Source: Ketobacter alkanivorans (GTDB lineage Bacteria > Pseudomonadota > Gammaproteobacteria > Pseudomonadales > Ketobacteraceae). Taken from it: DNA of 64,000 nucleotides. The stretch spans positions 2,013,501 to 2,077,500 of the forward strand of contig NZ_CP022684.1 in the NCBI RefSeq assembly GCF_002863865.1. Direction: 5' to 3'. A program made the position numbers and the translations under genes. This document shows positions 45,022 through 55,049 of the stretch, in pieces. The notes beneath the pieces are model-generated. The model had not been told where the DNA came from. It saw only the letters and a list, made by a program, of their open reading frames with translations, and did not search any database. Each line of letters begins with the position of its first letter. The first letter of the stretch is position 1.

Positions 45022-46866
45022 CTACTGCAGTTTGGCTACGTCCAACGCACGCAGAGTGGCGCGGCGCTTATGATAGTGCTGATCCATGCGGGACAGTATT
45101 CCCCCCAGCATTTTCACGGTATCCACAATGTAGGGGCCCTTGTTGAGCATGGCGCACTCTGCCAGCACACTCATCCCTGCATCACTGACTTCCGCACGGG
45201 AGGGCACGCCTTGCTTGGCCATGGATTCCAGTATCTGGGTGGCCCATATTACCGGTACGTGGGCCGCCTCACACAACCAGAGAATCTCCTGCTGCACCTC
45301 AGAAAGCCGCTCAAAGCCGACCTCTACCGCCAGGTCACCACGGGCGATCATTACGCCCAGTGAGCGACCATGGCGCAACCCCGTCAGCAGAATGCGGGGC
45401 AGGTTTTCGAAGGCCTGGCGGTTTTCGATTTTCAGTACCACCCCCATGTCCGGTCGGCCTAGTCGGTTCAATTCCCGATGTAAGGACTCCAGATCATCCG
45501 GGTGCCGCACGAAGGATAAGGCGACTATGTCCACCAAATTCACGACCGATTCGAGATCCTGTAAATCTTTTTCGGTCAGCGCAGCAATCGGCAGCTCAGT
45601 ATCGGGAAAGTTAATGCCTTTTTCTGCTCTTAGTTTGCTGCCGGTAGGCTTGGCGAGGGTAATGCGCAGAATCATCTGCCTGCCATCACAACTGAGCACC
45701 TCCGCGCCGATCTTGCCGTCATCAAACCAGACACGCTGCCCTGGCTGCACATGATCAAACGCCTCGGATACGGTGCAATGGATACGCCCGGGTTTCACCA
45801 GTTGCCCCGATTGATCACGCTGCTGATGGACGCCGGGAAGCGGATCACGGGTAAGAATGAGTTCATCACCACAGAATAATTCAATGGGCACAACCACATC
45901 CGGCAGCCCCATCGGGATGGTAATGGCGATGTTCTTTTCGCCTCGCTTCAGGCACAGCTGGGTATCACTTGCAACGTAGGCGGTGTGGGATAATTCAGCG
46001 ATGCATCCGCCGGCCTGCACTTGCACCACCCGCAGTTTGCGCCGCTGACCGCGACAATCTACCAATTGGATTCGATCCTGAACCTGACACTGCTGAAGAA
46101 AGCCATCCTCCACCAGCAACTGCTTATGCATGCCCGCAGGCAAGGTGTCGCTGGCGCGACTGTGAAGCCATACCCGGCAGGGCTCCAACACCACGCCGTA
46201 AATATCCCGGCGCGGTTTAAGCTTGGCCAGGCAGCCACTGCTCTGGATGGGCCCGGTACGCAATTTTGGCCCCGCCAGATCGGCCTGCACCTTACAGGGC
46301 AACCCCAACGCTTTGCTGGCCGCACGCTGATTGTCCACCATGGCACGCCAGGCTGAAGCATGATCGTGGGCGCAATTAATGCGCATGACATTCATGCCAG
46401 CGGCCACTAGATCATTTACCAAATCGGGGTGAGTCGCCGCCTCGGTGGGCATGGTTACCATAATATGAGCAGCATGTCGGGCGGGCCGCTCCCCCAGCAG
46501 CTGCCGAGTGCGCTCTTTAAGCAGCTGGGGCCCGGACAGGTAATCCACCGGCGGCACCGGAGCGTCGCACTGGCGACCCGTGAGGTTCTGCAACAAGCTT
46601 AGGACTGCATTGATGTGCGCCAGGGTATAAGGTTCCATCACCGAAAGGGATGAAAAACCGTAGCGGGACAGCGCATGCTGTAATGGGCGAATATCCTGCT
46701 GCCGCACGCCGAGATAATGCAGCAGGTTGCAGGCACTGGCCTGCAGGCCCGTTTCGCACTGCAGGATGTCATCCTGAAACCGTTGCTGCATGGCCAGCGC
46801 GTCGTTGCGCAGCCCAATGAGATGCTGCTGCAGTTCCAGCAGTAAATCCATATTGGAGGCGATCAC
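45022..46866 (-). CDS. Pyruvate-kinase-like barrel protein without regulatory domain
   Basis: 614 aa from GTG 46866 (ATG 46851 possible). Residues about 135-600 form a pyruvate-kinase barrel: MNVMRINCAH (R162; canonical R-x-N-x-S-H here reads R-I-N-C-A-H), QADLAGPKLRTG, an inserted B-domain, VVLKIENRQAFENL, VMIARGDLAVEVG and VIWATQILESMAKQG. Lys and Glu for phosphoenolpyruvate/metal binding are present, but the C-terminal allosteric domain is missing. The N-terminal about 110 residues are an all-helical extension of unknown family. Activity is plausible but the altered active-site motif makes a sensor or divergent role possible. It lies between ompR and envZ on the same strand. Confidence 0.8.
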   Translation of the reverse strand: MIASNMDLLLELQQHLIGLRNDALAMQQRFQDDILQCETGLQASACNLLHYLGVRQQDIRPLQHALSRYGFSSLSVMEPYTLAHINAVLSLLQNLTGRQCDAPVPPVDYLSGPQLLKERTRQLLGERPARHAAHIMVTMPTEAATHPDLVNDLVAAGMNVMRINCAHDHASAWRAMVDNQRAASKALGLPCKVQADLAGPKLRTGPIQSSGCLAKLKPRRDIYGVVLEPCRVWLHSRASDTLPAGMHKQLLVEDGFLQQCQVQDRIQLVDCRGQRRKLRVVQVQAGGCIAELSHTAYVASDTQLCLKRGEKNIAITIPMGLPDVVVPIELFCGDELILTRDPLPGVHQQRDQSGQLVKPGRIHCTVSEAFDHVQPGQRVWFDDGKIGAEVLSCDGRQMILRITLAKPTGSKLRAEKGINFPDTELPIAALTEKDLQDLESVVNLVDIVALSFVRHPDDLESLHRELNRLGRPDMGVVLKIENRQAFENLPRILLTGLRHGRSLGVMIARGDLAVEVGFERLSEVQQEILWLCEAAHVPVIWATQILESMAKQGVPSRAEVSDAGMSVLAECAMLNKGPYIVDTVKMLGGILSRMDQHYHKRRATLRALDVAKLQ

Positions 46867-46971
46867 AAACCCGTTACCTCTTCTGCGTAAGGGTGCAGAA
46901 GACTGAGACTAACGGAGATTTATTGCAGTTTCGGGTATCCGGCTGATTTTGGTTTTTTACTCAACCCCTGC

Positions 46972-47712
46972 TCAGCTGGCAGTTCCATCGGGCACAAACA
47001 CGTAGCCTACGCCCCACACGGTCTGAATATAACGTGAGTTTGAAGGATCATCCTCTATCAAGCGTCGCAAACGGGATACCTGCACGTCAATGCTGCGCTC
47101 CATGGCACTCCACTCACGCCCCCGAGCGAGGTTCATCAGCTTATCGCGTGTGAGGGGCTCGCGAGGGTGTTGCACCAAGGCTTTCATCACGGCAAATTCG
47201 CCAGTGGTGAGAGATACAGCCTGGCCATCCTTGGTTAATGTACGGGTAGACAGATCCAGTGAGAATGGACCAAATGCCACCACAGCCTCCTGCTGCGAGG
47301 GGGCTCCCGGCAGCTCTTTCACCTGGCGACGCAACACAGCTTTCACCCGCGCCAACAGTTCTCGGGGATTGAAAGGCTTGGGCAAATAATCATCGGCACC
47401 GGCTTCCAGACCATTGATGCGATCAGCATCGTCGCCTTTAGCTGTGAGCATAATAATGGGGATCATATTATCGCCATCCCGCAGGCGCTTGCAGATGGAC
47501 ATGCCATCCTCACCGGGCAACATCAAGTCCAACACCATCAGGGAATATATTTCACGGGACAGCGCACGGTCCATTTGCTCGCCGTCGGCCACGGCTTTGA
47601 CCAGATAGCCCTGCTCCTCAAGATAACGCTGCAGCAACGCCCGCAAACGGGAATCATCATCCACTACCAGAATCTTCTGTTGCTGTTCCTGCTCGCGTGG
47701 GCTGTCTACCAT
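46972..47712 (-). CDS. ompR: OmpR-family response regulator
   Basis: 246 aa. Receiver domain with acidic DDD (18-20), phospho-Asp62 in VLDLMLPGEDG and Lys in DYLPKPFNPREL; C-terminal winged helix with LTTGEFAVMKALVQHPREPLTRDKLMNLARGREWSAMERSIDVQVSRLRRLIE and IQTVWGVGYVF, the OmpR hallmark. Nearest known relatives by context are OmpR and Pseudomonas AmgR, both located near tex. ATG 47712. First gene of an ompR / pyruvate-kinase-like / envZ run (gaps 105 and 57 bp). Confidence 0.92.
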   Translation of the reverse strand: MVDSPREQEQQQKILVVDDDSRLRALLQRYLEEQGYLVKAVADGEQMDRALSREIYSLMVLDLMLPGEDGMSICKRLRDGDNMIPIIMLTAKGDDADRINGLEAGADDYLPKPFNPRELLARVKAVLRRQVKELPGAPSQQEAVVAFGPFSLDLSTRTLTKDGQAVSLTTGEFAVMKALVQHPREPLTRDKLMNLARGREWSAMERSIDVQVSRLRRLIEDDPSNSRYIQTVWGVGYVFVPDGTAS

Positions 47713-47968
47713 TAGTGTATACCTGCTGATTACTTTCTATATGATGATGGAACCTTCGGGGCAAATGCACCTCAAAAAACCTGTTCCGTGCTCAACCCGC
47801 AAAGGTAGCGGGATGCGCCAGCAAAGTCATGCCCCGAATGTGTTACAAGGCGTGATATCTGGTCTAAGGTGTTAGAATTACATCGGTTTTCGGCATTATC
47901 AACTATTGCATCAAAATGTTGCTTGCCTTCATTATGGTAAAAATCCTATTAATTATGCGACAGCCTGG

Positions 47969-49261
47969 ATGAACACATTGCTCGCTTACTTGAAGAAAGT
48001 ACCTTTGCCCCTGATCATTTTCGGGGCTACTGCCCTGCTGATCGTTGCCTTTTGGCTAATGCAGCCCAACCCGGCCAAAAAGCCGGAAGCGGATCTGGTG
48101 CCTCTGGTGAACACGTTGTCTGCACAACCTGGCAGCCACCGCCCAATGGTGACCTTGTATGGGCGCCTCGAGTCTCCCCGCGAATCCAACCTGTCCAGCA
48201 CCATCAACGCTTATGTTGCCAAGGTTCTGGTGGAGGAAGGCCACTGGGTTAAAGCCGGTGATATCCTGGTGGAACTGGAAGACAGCGATGTACGGCTGGC
48301 CTATGAGCAACGTCAGGCAGAGCTTGAGGATATGGAGGCACAGGCTGCATCCGAGCAGGCCCGCTACAACAACGATGTGAAATCCCTGGAAGTTGAGAAA
48401 GAGCTGGCCGCGCTGTCGCAAAGATCCGCCCAACGCTATGAAAAGCTGGTGGAACGCAACGTAGGATCGGATCTTAACCGCGACGAAGCCTTACAGCAGG
48501 CACGCGTACAAACCCTCAGCCTGTACAACCGCGAATACGCAGTTAACGACCACCCGAACCGCCTTAAACGCCTGCAGGCTCAACTGAAAAAAGCCCGCGC
48601 CATTCGTGATCAAGCGGCCTTGGATCTGGCCCGGTCTCGCATTGTCGCGCCCTTTGCCGGTCGGGTTACGGCCCTCAATGCCTCCCCCGGCAACCGGGTA
48701 CGCCCCGGCGACGTCATCGCCACCCTGTTCGATGCTGATCATGTGGAGGTGCGCGCCCAGATCCCATCCCGCTATCTCAATCAGGTGGAAAAAGCACTGG
48801 CGGACGACCTGGTGCTGGACGCCACCTTTGCCCTGAATGAAGACCGCGTAGCACTCAACCTGGCACGGCTGGCGGGTGCCATCAGCACCGGTCAGGGAGG
48901 GGTGGACGCGCTGTTTGCACTGGAGCAGTCCAATCGCAGCTTTACCCTGGGGCGGGCTGGTGAGGTCTATCTGCACATGCCTCCGCTGGACAACGCATTA
49001 GCCGTGCCCCCCACGGCCATCTATGGTCAACAGCGCATCTACCGCGTGGTGGACGGCACACTGCATACCATCATGATCCAGCGACTGGGCGAGGTGATGA
49101 TGGACAACGGCGAGCGCTGGCAACTGGTGCAGGGCGACATCAAGGCCGGTGATGAAATTCTGATTACCCAGCTATCCAGCGCCGTCGGTGGGCTCAGGGT
49201 CAAGCTGGATAAACCCGAATCAGACTCAGAGCCGACCACTTCCGGGCCAACCACAGAATGA
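47969..49261 (+). CDS. RND efflux periplasmic adaptor (MFP)
   Basis: 430 aa membrane-fusion protein. N-terminal membrane anchor (about residues 9-29), biotinyl-lipoyl half-motif AYVAKVLVEEGHWVKAGDILVELED, a helical hairpin with a long coiled coil (about 100-200), then second lipoyl half IVAPFAGRVTALNASPGNRVRPGDVIATLFD and beta-barrel. It joins an RND pump to an outer-membrane factor. ATG 47969; a TTG further upstream is unlikely. The RND gene begins 4 bp before its stop (ATGA). Confidence 0.9.
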   Translation: MNTLLAYLKKVPLPLIIFGATALLIVAFWLMQPNPAKKPEADLVPLVNTLSAQPGSHRPMVTLYGRLESPRESNLSSTINAYVAKVLVEEGHWVKAGDILVELEDSDVRLAYEQRQAELEDMEAQAASEQARYNNDVKSLEVEKELAALSQRSAQRYEKLVERNVGSDLNRDEALQQARVQTLSLYNREYAVNDHPNRLKRLQAQLKKARAIRDQAALDLARSRIVAPFAGRVTALNASPGNRVRPGDVIATLFDADHVEVRAQIPSRYLNQVEKALADDLVLDATFALNEDRVALNLARLAGAISTGQGGVDALFALEQSNRSFTLGRAGEVYLHMPPLDNALAVPPTAIYGQQRIYRVVDGTLHTIMIQRLGEVMMDNGERWQLVQGDIKAGDEILITQLSSAVGGLRVKLDKPESDSEPTTSGPTTE

Positions 49262-52200
49262 GCGAACCCAAAGGCATCATCGCCACCTTTGCCACCCACA
49301 GGGTAGCCTCCAATCTATTGATGTTTCTGTTCATCCTGGCGGGCCTGTGGGGCCTGAAACAGATGAACACCCAGTTTTTCCCCAGCTTCGAACTGGAATA
49401 CATCACCATCTCGGTGCCCTGGAGTGGTGCCAGCGCCGAGGATGTGGAACGCTCCATCATCATCCCCATGGAACAGGAGCTGAAAACCCTTACCGAAGTG
49501 AAGAAAATGACCGCCACGGCCACCTCCGGCGCTGGCGGCATCACCCTGGAACTGGAAGAAGGGGTGGACGTGGGCAATGTACTGGATCGCGTCAAACAGC
49601 GCGTGGAAGCCATTCGTAATTTACCGGAAGAAGCCGAGCGCCCGGTAATCCAGCAGGTGGAAAGTTTCCAACCCATCGCCAACATCGTCATCATGGGCTC
49701 CGAATCCCGCCCGGAGCTGGCACAGCTGGCCCGGCAGTTTGAAAAAGAACTACTGGCCCGAGGCATACGCAAGGTCAACTTTGTCGGGCTGCCCGCCGAA
49801 GAGATTGCCATACAGGTGTCCTCCTCTACACTGCACGAAACCGGCTTATCCCTCACCGATATCGCCAACCGCATTCGCCAGAACAGCACCGACCTGCCCG
49901 CCGGCACCGCTGCCAAAGATGAAGTCTCCAAACAGGTGCGCAGCCTCAGCCAACAACGCACAGTGCAGGGCTTTGAACAAATGCCGCTGTTTACCGACAG
50001 CAAGGGCCGCCTGCTGCGAGTGGGGGACATTGCCGAAGTAGAGCGCCGCCCACTGGAAGACGAACCCTACATCACCGTTGACGGCCAACCCGCCATTGAA
50101 ATGCTGATGATGCGCACAGAATCAGAAGACACCCTTACCACCGCCCGCATATTTACCGAATGGGTGGAAGACGTGCGTCCGCGTCTGCCGGAAGGTGTTC
50201 AGATCAAGGTCTATAACGAGCGTTGGAAGCACCTGCGCGATCGCATCAAGCTGCTGCTGAACAACGGCTTGGGAGGACTGGTACTGGTCATCGCCACACT
50301 GTTCCTGTTCCTCAATGTACGGGTCGCGTTCTGGGTTACCGTGGGCATCCCTGTATCGTTCATGGCCACGCTGGCGGTGCTGTACCTTACCGGCGGCACC
50401 ATCAACATGATCAGTCTGTTCGCCCTGATTATGGCCCTGGGCATCATTGTGGATGATGCCATTGTGGTGGGGGAAGACACCCTCACCCACAAAGAAATGG
50501 GCGAGTCCGCCGAGCGTGCCTCGGTGGGAGGAGCCCGCCGCATGTTTGCACCGGTGCTGGCCTCCTCCATGACCACCATCGCCGCGTTCCTGCCCCTTTC
50601 CATGCTGGGCGGCGTAATGGGCAAAATTGCCTTCGACATGCCAGTGGTCATCATCTGCGTGATCATAGCCTCTGTGGTGGAGTGCTTCCTGATTCTGCCG
50701 GGCCACCTCAATCACAGTTTGCGCAAACAGAAAGAGGCAAAAACCATCGGCTTCAAAGCTAACTTCGACCGCAAATTTGTTGAGTTCCGGGAAAAGCGCC
50801 TGCGCGTGGCGGTAAACGCAGCCATCCGCAACCGTGGCAGCGTGGTTACCGCCGGCCTGTGTGCCTTTGTGTTGATGTTAAGCCTGGTGTTCACCGGCGT
50901 GATCAAAACCACCTTCTTTCCTGCGGTGGACGGCAACGAAATACGCGCCAATGTGGAATTCCACGCCGGCACCCCCAAGCCCACTGTCGACGCTTTCCTC
51001 GATCACTTGGAGGACAGCCTGGAACAAACACGCCAGGAAATTCTCGATGAGCACGACGAAGACATCCTCAATGCCGTCGTCACCTACCACGGCCGCTCCT
51101 TCTTCGGTGTCTCGGGTCGGGAAGTCAACCGCGAGTCCGGAGCCCTGATCGTGGATCTGACCACAGGGCAACGCCCCCTGACCAATGCAGAGTTTATCCG
51201 CCACTGGCGCAATAACATTCAGCTGCCCCCCGGCATCAACCGCTTCGCCATCTTGCAGCGGGAGGCAGGGCCACCGGGCAAACCCATCGCCGTACGGCTA
51301 ATCGGCAACGACATTCACCAACTGAAAGATGCCAGCCTGGAACTGCAGAAAGCCCTGGCCCGATATCAGGGCGTCAGCAATATCGATGACGACCTGCCCT
51401 GGGGCAAAGAGCAGTTGATCTACGAACTCACCCCCACTGGACGCCAGCTCGGCCTGGACACCGCCACCGTAGGCCGCCAACTGCGGGCCGCTTTTGATGG
51501 CAACCTGGCGCAGATATTTCATCAGGACGACGACGAAATCGAAGTGCGGGTCACCCTGCCGGACAGCGAGCGCAATTCCACCCAGACACTTGAGTATTTT
51601 CCAGTCACCCTGAGCAACGGCATGACCGTTCCACTGAGTGAAGTAGTACACTTTGATTCACGTCAGGGCATCGAAAAGCTAAACCACACCAATGGCGCTC
51701 TGAATGTCACCGTGTCGGCAGATCTGGACGACAAAATTGCCAATGCCAACGAAATTTTCGAAGATCTGAACCAAGGATTACTGGCCGACCTGCAGCGTCG
51801 TTACGGCATCAGCCTGGGGCTGGAAGGCAAAGCACAGGATCAACAGGAAACCATCGCAGAAATGCAGATGGGCATGATGATTGGCCTGGCACTGATATTC
51901 ATTGTGCTGTCTTGGGTATTCTCCTCCTACATGTGGCCCATCGCGGTGATGTCCGCTATCCCGCTGGGGTTGACCGGCTCGCTGATTGGCCACCTGATTA
52001 TGAACAAAGACCTGTCCATGTTTTCCCTGATGGGTCTATTCGGGCTCTCTGGCATCGTGGTAAACGATTCCATCGTCCTTATATCCTTCTTTGGCCAACT
52101 GCGGGAACGGGGCATGAATGTGCACGATGCCATCGTGGAAGCCATCTGCGCCCGCTTCCGCGCCGTGGTGCTGACATCCCTCACCACCATAGCCGGTCTA

Positions 52201-52392
52201 CTGCCCATTCTGTTCGAAACATCACTTCAGGCTCAGTTTCTGATCCCGATGGCCATATCCATCGTATTCGGGCTCGCCTACGGCACTTTCTTGATACTGT
52301 TCTTCGTTCCTGCGATGATCACCTACTTAGAGTCGGCAAAACGGATACTTTTCGGCCAAGCCAGCGCTGTGGGTCACGGGGATCAGCTCTAA
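49258..52392 (+). CDS. RND-family efflux transporter (AcrB/MexB-type fold)
   Basis: 1044 aa inner-membrane proton antiporter with twelve helices. Proton-relay Asp pair in GIIVDDAIVVGEDTLTHKEMG (TM4), and RND boxes FLFLNVRVAFWVTVGIPVSFM and GLSGIVVNDSIVLISFF. Start ATG 49258 overlaps the adaptor stop. Closer to the HAE1/general group with a shorter periplasmic loop pattern than AcrB; substrate unknown. No outer-membrane channel gene follows, so it probably shares TolC elsewhere in the genome. The 164 bp after it hold no gene. Confidence 0.92.
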   Translation: MSEPKGIIATFATHRVASNLLMFLFILAGLWGLKQMNTQFFPSFELEYITISVPWSGASAEDVERSIIIPMEQELKTLTEVKKMTATATSGAGGITLELEEGVDVGNVLDRVKQRVEAIRNLPEEAERPVIQQVESFQPIANIVIMGSESRPELAQLARQFEKELLARGIRKVNFVGLPAEEIAIQVSSSTLHETGLSLTDIANRIRQNSTDLPAGTAAKDEVSKQVRSLSQQRTVQGFEQMPLFTDSKGRLLRVGDIAEVERRPLEDEPYITVDGQPAIEMLMMRTESEDTLTTARIFTEWVEDVRPRLPEGVQIKVYNERWKHLRDRIKLLLNNGLGGLVLVIATLFLFLNVRVAFWVTVGIPVSFMATLAVLYLTGGTINMISLFALIMALGIIVDDAIVVGEDTLTHKEMGESAERASVGGARRMFAPVLASSMTTIAAFLPLSMLGGVMGKIAFDMPVVIICVIIASVVECFLILPGHLNHSLRKQKEAKTIGFKANFDRKFVEFREKRLRVAVNAAIRNRGSVVTAGLCAFVLMLSLVFTGVIKTTFFPAVDGNEIRANVEFHAGTPKPTVDAFLDHLEDSLEQTRQEILDEHDEDILNAVVTYHGRSFFGVSGREVNRESGALIVDLTTGQRPLTNAEFIRHWRNNIQLPPGINRFAILQREAGPPGKPIAVRLIGNDIHQLKDASLELQKALARYQGVSNIDDDLPWGKEQLIYELTPTGRQLGLDTATVGRQLRAAFDGNLAQIFHQDDDEIEVRVTLPDSERNSTQTLEYFPVTLSNGMTVPLSEVVHFDSRQGIEKLNHTNGALNVTVSADLDDKIANANEIFEDLNQGLLADLQRRYGISLGLEGKAQDQQETIAEMQMGMMIGLALIFIVLSWVFSSYMWPIAVMSAIPLGLTGSLIGHLIMNKDLSMFSLMGLFGLSGIVVNDSIVLISFFGQLRERGMNVHDAIVEAICARFRAVVLTSLTTIAGLLPILFETSLQAQFLIPMAISIVFGLAYGTFLILFFVPAMITYLESAKRILFGQASAVGHGDQL

Positions 52393-52558
52393 ATAGACCA
52401 AAAAACCGACTAAGCACGTTAGCGGCTACATTGTTTAAACATTTTTGGGGCAATTAGGATAGAAACCCGGCGTGGTTTTTGAAACAATCGCCACCCAATA
52501 CCCGTACCACACCGTTAGTTCAACCGAACCGACATGAACACCTGGGGTCAGGAAGGCA

Positions 52559-54922
52559 ATGCCTCCAACAGATCAGTCATCATTCACAAAAGGGTTTTCT
52601 GTGCAAAACCAGCACGACCGTGATCGAAACGGCTCTCTACTTGTGAACATCCAAAGCCGGGTGCTATCGAACCTGTCTGATCTGCTCACCGAATTTTTCC
52701 ACAAAATGGATGATGCTTTTTTTGATCTGGCGGAACAATCGGCCAGCAATAACGAGCAGAACCTGTATTTCGAAGCCATGCGCGAACTGCGTTTACACGC
52801 TCGCGACGTAGACACCGAGTTGCGCAAAGAGCTGGCCTATCAGTTCGACTTGCTGCAGAAACGCCAACGGGATGACGAGGCCGGAAACCACGACTCCGAC
52901 AACCTGAGCCTGGTAGACAAAAACCGCGTAGAAGTCGACGTTGCCCTGACCAACATCCGCAACAAAATTCGCACACACTATCCAGAGCTGCAATTACAGT
53001 TCTGCCGTCGCCTCAACCAGTATCTGGACATCGATTGGCTGAACGAGTCCAACAACCCGCTGGGTTGCGACACCCTGGTGAATGCATTCAGCCGTGCCAT
53101 CGAAAAACTCGAACTACCGCTGAAAGTTCGCCTTATGGTATTCAAATACTTCGAACGCCAAGTAGCCGAGAACCTGCAGCAAACCCTGATCGAAGCCAAC
53201 AAAATACTGGCAGATGCCGGCATTCAAGCCGAGCCCAAAAAAGCCGCCAAACCCGCACCGGAAACCACCGAGGCCAATAGCGACTCTAAGCACCACGCCG
53301 ACCAGCCCAGTTCCGGTCAGCAAACAGCTGAGGCAACACCCCCTACACTGGAACAAGCCTTCGCGTCCAATTACGAATACACCGTGGCCTTCGAACAAGT
53401 GCAGGCCATCATGGCCAACTTCTACAAGGGCAGCCTTAACAATCGCCTGTTCGCAGTAAAACAAGGGCAGCCCGCGCCAGAGCTGCATCGCGAGGATCTG
53501 CTCAACGTGCTGGCTCGCCTGCAAAGTGCAGAACGCGACTCACTGCAGGATGAAGACCCCACCAACAACCAATACGACCACCAGGATGTCCGCCTGCTGC
53601 TGGAGCATCAACTGGCCCACACCGTACGTGAGCGAGGTGCCCGCAAACTGAAGCAAGCTGATGACGACGTCATCAACCTGGTCAGTATGGTGTTCGAATT
53701 CATACTCGACGATCACAACATTTCGCCGGAAGTATCCCTGCTACTGGGGCGTCTGCAGATTCCTGTCATCAAGATCGCCCTGGCTGACAAACAATTCTTC
53801 AGCAACGTCAATCATCCCGCCCGCCGCCTGCTGAAACTGCTATCACAGGCCGCCATCGGTTGGGAAAAAGAGTCCGTGCTCCAGCGCGACCTATTGATGG
53901 AAGAAATTCGCAACGTGGTCACCCGCGTACTGAACGAATTCGAAGTCGATAACCTGGCCCTGTTCAGCGAGCTGGAAAAAAGCTTCTCCAGCTTCCTGAT
54001 GGAAGAAACCCGCCGCGCCGACACCATTGAAAAACGGGTATTGCAAGCGGCCAAAGGCCAAGCCAAAACCGAGCAAGCCCGCAGCACCATCAACCAGCTC
54101 ATCAACGATCGTATGCAGGGCAAAACCCTGCCTTCTGTCGTAATCGACATGATTGACGGCCCCTGGCGTGTACTGATGCTGCAACGCCTGATGCGCCATG
54201 GCCGTGACTCCGATGAATGGAAACATTGCCTGAAGACCGTCGACGATCTGATCTGGAGCATCCAGCCTGCCAACGCCGCGGCAGACCGTGATCGCTGGGT
54301 TAAAATCATTCCCATACTACTGAAAGAAATCTGCAGCGGATTGGAAGGCATCAAACACCCCGGCCTGGAGGTGGACAAATTCCTGTCGTCTCTGTGGGAG
54401 ATCCACGGCCAGATCCTGCAAACGCCGCCAGACCAGCAACTGCCCAACAGCCGTAAGGTGGATCACACCATATCCGAACCTGCACCGGGAAACCGCAGTG
54501 CATCAACGCAGCAGGTGTCGCAATCGGTAACGCCTGATAAGGCCGCAGGCACCCTGTCCGCCATCGAACGCCAGAAGCTGAAGGCCGCAGAACGCCGCGC
54601 CCTGCTGGACCCAAGAAACAACATCGACGCTGACTTGCGCAAAACCCTGCTGACCCTGAAAACCGGTCAATGGATCGAAGTACACACTCTGGAAGGCAAA
54701 ATCCGTCGCTGCAAACTGGCCTACCGGGACGCCAGCTCGGATCTTTATATCTTCGTTTCACGACGTGGCAACAAAGTACTGGAAACCAATCTGGACAGCA
54801 TGATTCGCATGGCCAACGCCGACGAACTGCGCTTGCTGGAGAACGTCTCCATGTGGGATCGGGCCCTCAGCAACGTAATGAGCCGCCTCAACCGCAACAT
54901 CGAAGCCGAACCAGCAACCTGA
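52559..54922 (+). CDS. DUF1631 protein
   Basis: 787 aa protein of the DUF1631 family, common in Pseudomonadales. Mostly helical and charged, without membrane segments; recognisable blocks are NIQSRVLSNLSDLLTEFFHKMDDAFFDLAEQS near the start and LKTGQWIEVHTLEGKIRRCKLAYRDASSDLYIFVSRRGNKVLE with a PilZ-like beta pattern near the C-terminus (about 700-745). The PilZ-like end hints at a cyclic-di-GMP link, but the RxxxR motif is not clear. ATG 52559 has AGGAAGGC. Stands alone before tex. Confidence 0.85.
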   Translation: MPPTDQSSFTKGFSVQNQHDRDRNGSLLVNIQSRVLSNLSDLLTEFFHKMDDAFFDLAEQSASNNEQNLYFEAMRELRLHARDVDTELRKELAYQFDLLQKRQRDDEAGNHDSDNLSLVDKNRVEVDVALTNIRNKIRTHYPELQLQFCRRLNQYLDIDWLNESNNPLGCDTLVNAFSRAIEKLELPLKVRLMVFKYFERQVAENLQQTLIEANKILADAGIQAEPKKAAKPAPETTEANSDSKHHADQPSSGQQTAEATPPTLEQAFASNYEYTVAFEQVQAIMANFYKGSLNNRLFAVKQGQPAPELHREDLLNVLARLQSAERDSLQDEDPTNNQYDHQDVRLLLEHQLAHTVRERGARKLKQADDDVINLVSMVFEFILDDHNISPEVSLLLGRLQIPVIKIALADKQFFSNVNHPARRLLKLLSQAAIGWEKESVLQRDLLMEEIRNVVTRVLNEFEVDNLALFSELEKSFSSFLMEETRRADTIEKRVLQAAKGQAKTEQARSTINQLINDRMQGKTLPSVVIDMIDGPWRVLMLQRLMRHGRDSDEWKHCLKTVDDLIWSIQPANAAADRDRWVKIIPILLKEICSGLEGIKHPGLEVDKFLSSLWEIHGQILQTPPDQQLPNSRKVDHTISEPAPGNRSASTQQVSQSVTPDKAAGTLSAIERQKLKAAERRALLDPRNNIDADLRKTLLTLKTGQWIEVHTLEGKIRRCKLAYRDASSDLYIFVSRRGNKVLETNLDSMIRMANADELRLLENVSMWDRALSNVMSRLNRNIEAEPAT

Positions 54923-55049
54923 TTCAAGGTCAGCCAGCCACTATGGTTCCCCTCGATCAGCGTTTCCCTGCCGTTCCCTACCGTTTTGCCTCCCCATAGG
55001 TTTATAATCCCACTCCACCTCAGGTAGTAGCCACGAGAACGATTATAAA

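Noticed and set aside
47713..47968. Possible small ORF upstream of the RND adaptor
   Set aside because: The frame from TTG 47906 joins the adaptor gene in phase but lacks a ribosome-binding site and looks unlike coding sequence; ATG 47969 is a better start.
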